Source: Veillonella sp. VA142 (GTDB lineage Bacteria > Bacillota > Negativicutes > Veillonellales > Veillonellaceae). Taken from it: DNA of 64,000 bases. The translations under genes were made by a program, and so were the position numbers. Numbering within the stretch: position 1 is the first letter of the stretch; each line of letters begins with the position of its first letter. This document shows, piece by piece, positions 48,941-55,815 of this stretch. The notes under the pieces were generated by a model that searched no databases, had not been told where the DNA came from, and saw nothing but the letters and a program-made list of their open reading frames with translations. The stretch lies in assembly GCF_003992135.1 (NCBI RefSeq), contig NZ_RQVN01000002.1:62001-126000 (forward strand), in the 5' to 3' direction.

Positions 48941-50107
48941 ATGATCAGTTGTATCTTATTAGCTGCAGGTGCAGGACGCCGAATGGGCTATACAGAGAAT
49001 AAAGTATGTATGCCATTGGGACAGTACACAGTGTTACAATGGAATTTACATCATATGAAGCAATGGGAAGGCTTAGAAGAAGTCATTGTGGTTGTATCGG
49101 GAGACGATCAATTGTCTATTCAAGAACAAGTGGAAGCTATGCAGGTACCGTGGATGGTGCAATATGTGATTGGTGGAGCAGAACGGCAAGACTCTGTAGC
49201 AGCCGGACTTTCACAGTTAGCAAATGAAGCAGAAATCATACTTGTTCATGACGGAGCAAGACCATTGGCAAATAAGGAGTTAGCTCATCGAGTAGTTGAG
49301 GGAGCTAAAGCATATGGAGCTGCGGTGCCAGCTATTCCCGTGGTAAATACGATAAAACGAGTGAATGCAGAAGGATATGTAGAAGAAACATTACTACGTT
49401 CTGAATTATATGGAATGCAAACGCCTCAAGGGTTTCAAACAGCTGTGTTATTAGATGCCTATGTATATGCGGAAGAACACAGGTATAAAGGAACCGATGA
49501 TGTATCCTTAGTTGAGTTTCAAGGAAAGCCAGTGCACATTGTGGAAGGGGATAGAAAAAATATTAAACTAACAGTCCCTGAAGATGTGGTGATTGCTAAG
49601 AAGTATTTAGGAGTGGAACCGATGATGCGAATTGGTTATGGTTATGATATCCACCGTTTCAAAGCGGGGCGACCTTGTGTATTAGGTGGTGTATCTATCG
49701 ATAGCCCTATTGGCCCTGATGGGCATTCTGATGCGGATGTATTGATTCATGCCCTTATGGATGCTATGTTGGGGGCAGCCGGAATGCGAGATATTGGGTA
49801 TTATTTTCCCCCAGAAGATGATGCTTTCAAAGGGATTTCTAGTAGGCTATTATTAGAAAAAGTGGTACAATTATTAAAGGACTCAAATTTTGGAATCTAC
49901 AATGCAGATATCATGGTCATTGCGGAAGCTCCTAAATTGAAGCCTCATATTGAAGAGATGAAAAAAAATCTAAGTGCGGATTTAGGTATTCCACTTAGTA
50001 GAATTAGTATTAAAGCAACGACAAATGAAGGGTTAGGTGCCTTGGGAAGAACAGAAGGTATAGCCGCACAAGCTGTTGTTTCAATGTATGAAAGAGAGGA
50101 GTTATAA
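48941..50107 (+). CDS. ispDF: Bifunctional IspD/IspF (MEP cytidylyltransferase / MECDP synthase)
   Basis: Two MEP-pathway enzymes in one chain. Residues 1-227 are IspD (LAAGAGRRM nucleotide motif, HDGARPL). Residues 229-388 are IspF (RIGYGYDIH with the zinc-binding Asp and His, GHSDADVLIHALMDA, TNEGLGALGRTEGI). The join is MM at 228-229 without a linker. 388 aa. In Bacillus the two are adjacent genes at this locus. IspD and IspF act two steps apart, with IspE between them. Confidence 0.95.
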   Translation: MISCILLAAGAGRRMGYTENKVCMPLGQYTVLQWNLHHMKQWEGLEEVIVVVSGDDQLSIQEQVEAMQVPWMVQYVIGGAERQDSVAAGLSQLANEAEIILVHDGARPLANKELAHRVVEGAKAYGAAVPAIPVVNTIKRVNAEGYVEETLLRSELYGMQTPQGFQTAVLLDAYVYAEEHRYKGTDDVSLVEFQGKPVHIVEGDRKNIKLTVPEDVVIAKKYLGVEPMMRIGYGYDIHRFKAGRPCVLGGVSIDSPIGPDGHSDADVLIHALMDAMLGAAGMRDIGYYFPPEDDAFKGISSRLLLEKVVQLLKDSNFGIYNADIMVIAEAPKLKPHIEEMKKNLSADLGIPLSRISIKATTNEGLGALGRTEGIAAQAVVSMYEREEL

Positions 50108-50110
50108 CTC

Positions 50111-51550
50111 ATGAAAGTTCGTTTTGCACCGAGTCCAACCGGTCCATTTCATATTGGTGGAGCTCGCTCCGCATTGTTTAACTTTTTGTTAGCGCGTAAA
50201 GAAGCTGGTACATTTTTATTGCGTGTAGAAGATACGGACCAAGTTCGTTCCACTCGTGAAAGTGAAGAAAATATTAAGGCAGCTCTTAAGTGGCTTGGTA
50301 TGGATTGGGATGAAGGTGTTGATGTAGGGGGCGAAGCAGGCCCATATCGTCAAACAGAACGATTAGATATTTATGAACAAGTGACCAAACAATTATTAGA
50401 ATCTGGTCATGCTTACGAATGTTATTGTTCCCAAGAAGAGTTAGAGGCTGTTCGTGAGGACCAATTACGTCGTGGTGAAACACCAAAGTACAATGGACAT
50501 TGTCATCATTTAACGGAAGAACAAAAAGCTGCTTACAAAGCAGAAGGTCGTAAACCAACTATCCGTTTACGCGTTCCATTGCATGAAACAGTCGCTTTTG
50601 ATGATATGGTACGTGGTCATGTATCCTTTGAATCCGATGGAATTGGAGACTTTGTCATTGTAAAATCTGATGGGATTCCAGTCTATAACTATGCTGTCGT
50701 AGTGGACGATCATACAATGGGAATTTCTCATGTGATTCGAGCGGAAGAACATTTATCGAATACACCACGTCAAATCGTAATTTATAATGCATTAGGTTGG
50801 GATGTGCCAACATTTGGGCATATCTCCTTAATCATGGGTAAAGATGGTAAAAAAATGAGTAAGCGCCATGGTGCAACATCTGTCGACCAATATCGTGAAC
50901 TAGGATATTTACCAGAAGCTATTGTGAACTTTTTAGCACTCCTCGGTTGGGCTCCTGAAGGAGAAGAAGAGTTGTTCACTATGGAAGAGTTAACACACCA
51001 ATTTTCTATGAATCGAGTAGCTAAAAATCCAGCTGTTTTTGATATCGACAAATTGAACTATATCAACTTTAACTATATGAAACAATTGACACCAGAAGCT
51101 TTGTATAACTTATGTTTACCTCATTTGGTGAAAGCTGGCTACGCTAGTGAAAGTCCATCTGCAGAAGAACAAGCATGGCTCACAATGCTTTGTACTTGCG
51201 TGAAAGACCACATTAGTTATGGTGCCCAAATTGTGGATGAAGTAGGAATGTTCTTCCAAGATGATATCGTAGAAGATACAGAACATTCTGAAGAAATTGC
51301 TGCAGTTAAAGCAGAAGAAACCTATCCAACAGTGATTGGGGCTTTCAAAGAAAAAATTGAAGCTATGGACGAGATTACCCCAGATGCTGTGAAAGCGGCT
51401 ATTAAAGCGATTATGAAGGAAACTGGACTGAAAGGCAAATTTGTATTTATGCCGATTCGTATTGCTACGACAGGTCAAATGCATGGTCCAGATTTGAACT
51501 ATATTATTACTTTATTTGGCAAAGAAAAGGTACTTCGCCGTTTAGGCTAA
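50111..51550 (+). CDS. gltX: Glutamate-tRNA ligase
   Basis: Class I synthetase. The HIGH-type motif is FHIGG at residues 13-17 in RFAPSPTGPFHIGGARS, and KMSKR is at 248-252. 479 aa with a full C-terminal anticodon-binding domain, unlike the short GluQRS at 62457. Whether it also charges tRNAGln cannot be read from the sequence. Confidence 0.96.
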   Translation: MKVRFAPSPTGPFHIGGARSALFNFLLARKEAGTFLLRVEDTDQVRSTRESEENIKAALKWLGMDWDEGVDVGGEAGPYRQTERLDIYEQVTKQLLESGHAYECYCSQEELEAVREDQLRRGETPKYNGHCHHLTEEQKAAYKAEGRKPTIRLRVPLHETVAFDDMVRGHVSFESDGIGDFVIVKSDGIPVYNYAVVVDDHTMGISHVIRAEEHLSNTPRQIVIYNALGWDVPTFGHISLIMGKDGKKMSKRHGATSVDQYRELGYLPEAIVNFLALLGWAPEGEEELFTMEELTHQFSMNRVAKNPAVFDIDKLNYINFNYMKQLTPEALYNLCLPHLVKAGYASESPSAEEQAWLTMLCTCVKDHISYGAQIVDEVGMFFQDDIVEDTEHSEEIAAVKAEETYPTVIGAFKEKIEAMDEITPDAVKAAIKAIMKETGLKGKFVFMPIRIATTGQMHGPDLNYIITLFGKEKVLRRLG

Positions 51551-51574
51551 GTGCATACAAGGAGGCTATTTCTA

Positions 51575-53023
51575 ATGAGAGAACTGACAGTTTTCAATAC
51601 GATGACCCGCGAAAAATCACTGTTTCAACCTGTGAAAGAAGGGGAAGTTAGCATCTATGTATGCGGTGTAACGCCATATAATCATCCTCATATTGGTAAT
51701 GCACGCCCTTTTGTGACTTGGGATACCATCCGTCGCTATTTGAGCCATGTGGGCTATAAAGTAACATACATTCAAAACTTTACAGATGTGGATGACAAAA
51801 TCATCAATACATCTAATGGTGAAGGGGTAGCATGGAATGTAATTTCCGATCGCTATATTGATGCATACTATGATGTAATGGATGCCTTACATGTGCGTCG
51901 TGCTGATGTATATCCTCGCGTATCTACGCATATGGAAGAAATCATTGCCATGATTTCTACATTGATTGACAATGGATATGCCTATGCAGTAGACGGTGAT
52001 GTGTACTATCGTGTAGAGAAATTTGAGCATTATGGTAAACTATCTGGTCGTACTTTAGACGATATGGAAGCTGGTGCTCGTGTAGATGTAGATGACCGTA
52101 AGGAAAACCCAATGGACTTTGCTTTGTGGAAAGCGGCAAAACCAGGCGAACCATTCTGGGAAAGCCCATGGGGACAAGGCCGTCCAGGCTGGCACATTGA
52201 ATGTTCCGCCATGAGTCAAAAATATTTGGGCGAAGAGTTTGACTTCCACGGTGGAGGATCTGATTTAATCTTCCCTCATCATGAAAATGAAATTGCTCAA
52301 TCCGAAGGATGCTCTGAACATCATCCAGCTGTACGTTATTGGGTGCACAATGGTTTCATTACGATCAACCAAGAAAAAATGAGTAAATCCTTGAACAATT
52401 TCTTCTTGGTGAAAGATATTCTAGAACAATATAGTGCAGATGCATTGCGTTTCTTCTTGTTGAGTACACATTATCGTAGTCCATTGGACTTCAGTGATGA
52501 ACGCTTAGATGAAGCGACTAAGGCTATTGAACGATTCCAAACTGTGATTGACAACTTATTGTACTTAGAAAGTCGTCCAGAAGGATTGTGTGAACTGGAA
52601 GCAGCAGAGTTGTTGAAAAATGCTCGTAACTATAAAGAAGAGTTTGAAGCAGCTATGAGCGATGATTTCAATACAGCCTTAGCAACAGCACCAATTTATG
52701 GTTTGGCAAAAGAAATTAACATCTATTACCAATCTGTTCAAAGCTGTGATGGCACTGTATGCCATAGTACTATTGGTGAAGTTAAAGAGATCTTTAAAAT
52801 GATGTTAGGTATTCTTGGTTTATTAGAAGAAGGCTGGAAAGGTCAAGAAACTAGTAACGAAGAATACAATCAATTAATGGAAGTCATCTTAAATATTCGT
52901 CAATGTGCACGTGAGCAAAAACAATGGGGCATTGCAGACTCCATTCGTGATGAATTGGCCAATATTGGAATTGTCATCGAAGATTCCCCACAAGGGGCAC
53001 GGTGGAAAAAACGTGAACTTTAA
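51575..53023 (+). CDS. cysS: Cysteine-tRNA ligase
   Basis: Class I synthetase with HIGN at 39-42, KMSKS at 268-272 and the zinc ligand C30 in YVCGVTPYNH. 482 aa from the ATG at 51575 (AAGGAGG upstream); the earlier in-frame GTG at 51551 was rejected. It overlaps the mini-RNase III start. Confidence 0.96.
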   Translation: MRELTVFNTMTREKSLFQPVKEGEVSIYVCGVTPYNHPHIGNARPFVTWDTIRRYLSHVGYKVTYIQNFTDVDDKIINTSNGEGVAWNVISDRYIDAYYDVMDALHVRRADVYPRVSTHMEEIIAMISTLIDNGYAYAVDGDVYYRVEKFEHYGKLSGRTLDDMEAGARVDVDDRKENPMDFALWKAAKPGEPFWESPWGQGRPGWHIECSAMSQKYLGEEFDFHGGGSDLIFPHHENEIAQSEGCSEHHPAVRYWVHNGFITINQEKMSKSLNNFFLVKDILEQYSADALRFFLLSTHYRSPLDFSDERLDEATKAIERFQTVIDNLLYLESRPEGLCELEAAELLKNARNYKEEFEAAMSDDFNTALATAPIYGLAKEINIYYQSVQSCDGTVCHSTIGEVKEIFKMMLGILGLLEEGWKGQETSNEEYNQLMEVILNIRQCAREQKQWGIADSIRDELANIGIVIEDSPQGARWKKREL

Positions 53024-53471
53024 TCGATACAAACAGCTACGATCTATGGCGATTGATAAATTAAAATCTTCAGTGAAAGTAGAAGTAAATGGAGAGGGTC
53101 CTTTAGAGGACTCTCTTATGCTTGCTTATATTGGAGATGGTGTATATACCTTATTTATCAGAAATCGTGTAGTAGAAACAGGCATAACAAAAACACAAAT
53201 ACTTCATGATGTAGTGACGTCATTTATCAATGCAAAAGCACAGGCGAAAGTATTACAGGCATTAGAGCCAACTCTGACAGAGGAAGAGTTATTAGTGGCA
53301 AAACGGGCTCGCAATAGTAATGTACATGTACCCAAAAGTGCCAGTGTACAGGAATACCGCATGAGTACAGCCTTTGAGGCGCTGTTGGGGTATACCTATC
53401 GCAAGGGAGATGAAGAGAGGCTTACTACTCTCATGGAATTCGCTTTTGCTGAAACGTTGTCACGTATGTAG
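53013..53471 (+). CDS. mrnC: Mini-ribonuclease III
   Basis: Matures 23S rRNA ends. It is an RNase III catalytic domain without a dsRNA-binding domain: EDSLMLAYIGDGVYTLFIRN carries the catalytic Asp, and the dimer-forming helix region (SASVQEYRMSTAFEALLGY) carries the catalytic Glu. 152 aa from GTG 53013, preceded by GGTGG; an ATG at 53046 is the alternative and would still keep the domain. It overlaps the end of cysS by 11 bases. Confidence 0.9.
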   Translation: MNFNRYKQLRSMAIDKLKSSVKVEVNGEGPLEDSLMLAYIGDGVYTLFIRNRVVETGITKTQILHDVVTSFINAKAQAKVLQALEPTLTEEELLVAKRARNSNVHVPKSASVQEYRMSTAFEALLGYTYRKGDEERLTTLMEFAFAETLSRM

Positions 53472-53480
53472 CATGAATAT

Positions 53481-53700
53481 AAATACGCCATAGGCTTCCA
53501 TCAATTATTTTGTATTGAAGTCTGTGGTGTTTTCTTAATCTTTGGAATAGGAGAGCACGGCATATTCCTTCAGAAACGGTATTTCATAATGTTTCTTCAG
53601 GAACACGCCGTGCTCTTCTAGGTCTTCGGCTAATTATCAGAAAGCCACAGACTTCTTATAGCAGATACAATATATCTTTATGGAAGTCTATGGTGTATTT
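53481..53700. repeat. Long imperfect palindrome (about 220 bp)
   Basis: The two halves are inverted copies with scattered mismatches and small indels: AAATACGCCATAGGCTTCCA at 53481 against the reverse complement of the segment ending at 53700, GAAGTCTGTGG (53517-53527) against CCACAGACTTC (53645-53655), GAGCACGGC (53553-53561) against GCCGTGCTC (53607-53615), and AGAAAC (53572-53577) against GTTTCT (53591-53596). The loop is about 13 bases. The whole region would fold into one hairpin about 100 bp long as DNA cruciform or RNA. No ORF, no transposase and no clear target-site duplication are seen. It could be a MITE, a structured RNA or a long terminator for the upstream operon. Confidence 0.8.
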
Positions 53701-53753
53701 CTCTAAACGTATATAGGGGACAACGTTTCAGCGGGTGGTGCTCATGTCTTATT

Positions 53754-53782
53754 TTGGGATTGTTCTCTTTTAATGGTATAAT
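53754..53782 (+). promoter_or_regulatory. Sigma-A promoter for rlmB
   Basis: TTGGGA (53754-53759), a 17-bp spacer and TATAAT (53777-53782), with an extended TGG just before the -10. Between the palindrome and this promoter is a small inverted pair (AAACGT 53705-53710, ACGTTT 53723-53728). Start expected near 53789, leaving a leader of about 115 bases without a recognised motif. Confidence 0.7.
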
Positions 53783-53902
53783 AAAGTAACAACTAGTAGT
53801 GGCTAGTTTTTATAGATTCTAATGATATGACATAGATGCTATGTAATGGTAATAGCTTAACTAATATAGGTAGTATTACTGTTGGGAAGGTTTGAGGTTT
53901 TC

Positions 53903-54622
53903 ATGGATACGTTTATTGTAGGTCGTAATGCTGTGCGTGAAGCGCTGAAGTCGGATCGAGGGATTCATCGTATTTTGGTGGTGGAAGGGAAGCAAGGTGG
54001 TTCGCTTTCAGATATATTGGGTTTGGCAAAGTCTAAGGGTATTGAGGTTCGTCGTGTGAAGGAACGGGACTTACAGAAATATCCTAGTGATGTGCCGAAT
54101 CAAGGTGTGGTAGCCTTGGTGAATGCTGTGAAGTTCCAAGAGTTACAAGATGTGTTGCTGGCATGTACGGAAGAGCATCCGTTGTTAATTTTAACGGATG
54201 GTGTGGAAGATCCTCATAATATGGGGGCCATCATTCGTACGGCAGAGTGTGTTGGTGCTACGGCTGTATTGATTCCCAAACGTCATAATGCGCCTATTAA
54301 TGCGACGGTAAGTAAAACCTCTGCAGGGGCTGTAGAATCGATTCCTTTGGTGCAAATTGGTAATGTAGCACAGACCATTGAGCAATTAAAAAGTCAAGGA
54401 TTCTGGGTGATGGGTGCTCATATGGATGGGACTGTGATGTATGATGTCAATATGACAGGTCCTATTGTATTGGTCATTGGTAATGAGGGAAAAGGTCTAA
54501 GTCGATTGACAAAGGAATTGTGTGATGTATTGGTAACGATTCCTATGTTTGGAACCATTAACTCATTAAATGCATCGGTAGCAGCAGCGGTCCTTTTATA
54601 TGAAGCGAGACGTCAACGATAA
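53903..54622 (+). CDS. rlmB: 23S rRNA (guanosine2251-2'-O)-methyltransferase RlmB
   Basis: SPOUT-family methyltransferase of the TrmH/RlmB group. N-terminal RNA-binding domain starts FIVGRNAVREAL; the SPOUT motifs are DGVEDPHNMGAIIRTAE, VIGNEGKGLS and IPMFGTINSLNASVAAA. 239 aa from ATG 53903 (GAGG upstream), preferring it over TTG 53882. rae1 follows after 10 bases. Confidence 0.93.
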   Translation: MDTFIVGRNAVREALKSDRGIHRILVVEGKQGGSLSDILGLAKSKGIEVRRVKERDLQKYPSDVPNQGVVALVNAVKFQELQDVLLACTEEHPLLILTDGVEDPHNMGAIIRTAECVGATAVLIPKRHNAPINATVSKTSAGAVESIPLVQIGNVAQTIEQLKSQGFWVMGAHMDGTVMYDVNMTGPIVLVIGNEGKGLSRLTKELCDVLVTIPMFGTINSLNASVAAAVLLYEARRQR

Positions 54623-54632
54623 TAGGTATACT

Positions 54633-55169
54633 ATGAAAAAAGATATTTTAATTGTAGATGGGTATAATGTTATTTTTGATTGGGCTGACTTGAAATCACT
54701 CAGTAAGGAGTCTTTAGAACATGCCCGATTAGAATTACGTCATAGATTACTCAATTATGGGACCTATAAGGGATATAAAATTATTCTTGTATTTGATGGT
54801 AAGCACGCACCTTTTACAGCAGATGAACAACGTATATCTGCAGATTTTATTGAAGTCTTTACAGGTACCCATGAGACGGCAGATGCTTATATTGAGCGTG
54901 AAGTCTTTAGTAAAAAGGGTCAATATAAAACAATCTATGTAGTAACAAGTGATGGGGAAGAACAAAACCAAATTTTAGGATTTGGAGGATTACGCATATC
55001 AGCACGTGAATTACGTCATCAAATAGACTTAGCTAAACAAGAAGAACGAAAACGATATACAGGTTATCATCAACGTGATGCTATGACATTACAACGTAAT
55101 GAATTAGGTGCACATATTGATGGGGATGTGGCTGAAAAATTAGAACGTATGAGACGAGGAGATTTATGA
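54633..55169 (+). CDS. rae1: Rae1/YacP-family NYN (PIN-like) endoribonuclease
   Basis: 178 aa. The N-terminus DILIVDGYNVIFDW carries the first catalytic Asp of the NYN domain, TADAYIER and VTSDGEEQ the others. B. subtilis Rae1 (YacP) cuts mRNA in the ribosomal A site; assignment here is by motif and by the conserved rlmB-rae1 order. ATG 54633 chosen over the upstream in-frame ATG at 54600, which lies inside rlmB. In Bacillus sigH follows; here it is replaced by convergent rpsT. Confidence 0.9.
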   Translation: MKKDILIVDGYNVIFDWADLKSLSKESLEHARLELRHRLLNYGTYKGYKIILVFDGKHAPFTADEQRISADFIEVFTGTHETADAYIEREVFSKKGQYKTIYVVTSDGEEQNQILGFGGLRISARELRHQIDLAKQEERKRYTGYHQRDAMTLQRNELGAHIDGDVAEKLERMRRGDL

Positions 55170-55283
55170 GAGTAGCTCCTTTTGTTATGGTATCCATGAT
55201 ATCCATTATATGGCAATACTAAAAGAAGTAGATATATGTATAATAGTATCTATGGTGAATCCAAAATATAAGAGGTAACATAT

Positions 55284-55336
55284 AAAAAAGAGGGTTAACT
55301 AAGAGAAATAGTATTTCTCCTTGTTAACCCTCTTTT
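55284..55336. terminator. Bidirectional terminator between rae1 and rpsT
   Basis: AAAAGAGGGTTAAC pairs with GTTAACCCTCTTTT, with further inner pairing of GAAAT and ATTTC. It has an A run on one side and a T run on the other, so it can stop transcripts from both the rae1 and rpsT directions. The gap from 55170 to here has no recognised feature. Confidence 0.9.
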
Positions 55337-55344
55337 AGAGTTCA

Positions 55345-55605
55345 TTATAGAGCATTTACTTTAGCTGCTAAGTTGGATTTTTTGCGAGCTGCAGTATTTT
55401 TATGAAGAACGCCTTTGGAGGCTGCTTTATCAATTACGCTTGTAGCATGAACTAGTGCTTTTTTAGCTTCTTCTACAGCGCCTGCTTGAGCAGCTTCTAC
55501 AGTCTTACGAGTAGCTGTACGAATTTGAGATTTTACAGCAGAGTTTTTCGCACGACGTTCAGCATCCGTTTTTACGCTTCTAATACTGGATTTAATATTT
55601 GGCAA
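55345..55605 (-). CDS. rpsT: 30S ribosomal protein S20
   Basis: 86 aa, basic, binds 16S rRNA early in 30S assembly. The protein reads (M)PNIKSSIRSVKTDAERRAKN, matching S20. The start is a TTG at 55605-55603, with AAGGAGG spaced 8 bases before it; the GTG that gives MTQLPN lies inside the ribosome-binding site and is rejected. E. coli rpsT also starts with UUG, where it is tied to autoregulation. It is the only confident minus-strand gene in the window. Confidence 0.93.
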   Translation of the reverse strand: MPNIKSSIRSVKTDAERRAKNSAVKSQIRTATRKTVEAAQAGAVEEAKKALVHATSVIDKAASKGVLHKNTAARKKSNLAAKVNAL

Positions 55606-55646
55606 TTGAGTCACCTCCTTGTGATTTACTGTATTATTACTAAAGT

Positions 55647-55675
55647 AGTATATCATAGGGCGTACAGTTTTGCAA
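55647..55675 (-). promoter_or_regulatory. Sigma-A promoter for rpsT
   Basis: On the minus strand TTGCAA (55675-55670), a 17-bp spacer and TATACT (55652-55647) give a near-consensus promoter about 40 bases before the start codon. Confidence 0.75.
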
Positions 55676-55770
55676 CTATTTTTATATATACTCTGAGGAA
55701 TATCGGCTTGTACAGCAAGGGTTTATACAGGAATGACCTCTATTTTCATCACTCATAAGAGCTAGAAATA

Positions 55771-55779
55771 TGGTATAAT
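55771..55779 (+). promoter_or_regulatory. Extended -10 promoter for polA
   Basis: TGG plus TATAAT (55774-55779), about 37 bases before polA and divergent from the rpsT promoter. The -35 is poor. Confidence 0.5.
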
Positions 55780-55815
55780 TAAAAGTACATAAATCAGTCA
55801 ATAGGAGAGTAGTAT

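Noticed and set aside
51116-51484. 122-codon open frame on the minus strand opposite gltX
   Set aside because: Shadow of gltX, rich in Phe, His and Asn as expected for the complement of an acidic, Lys-rich coding region.
53472-53902. tRNA, T-box or known riboswitch in the largest gap
   Set aside because: No cloverleaf, no CCA end, no T-box core; the region is explained by the long palindrome and a promoter.
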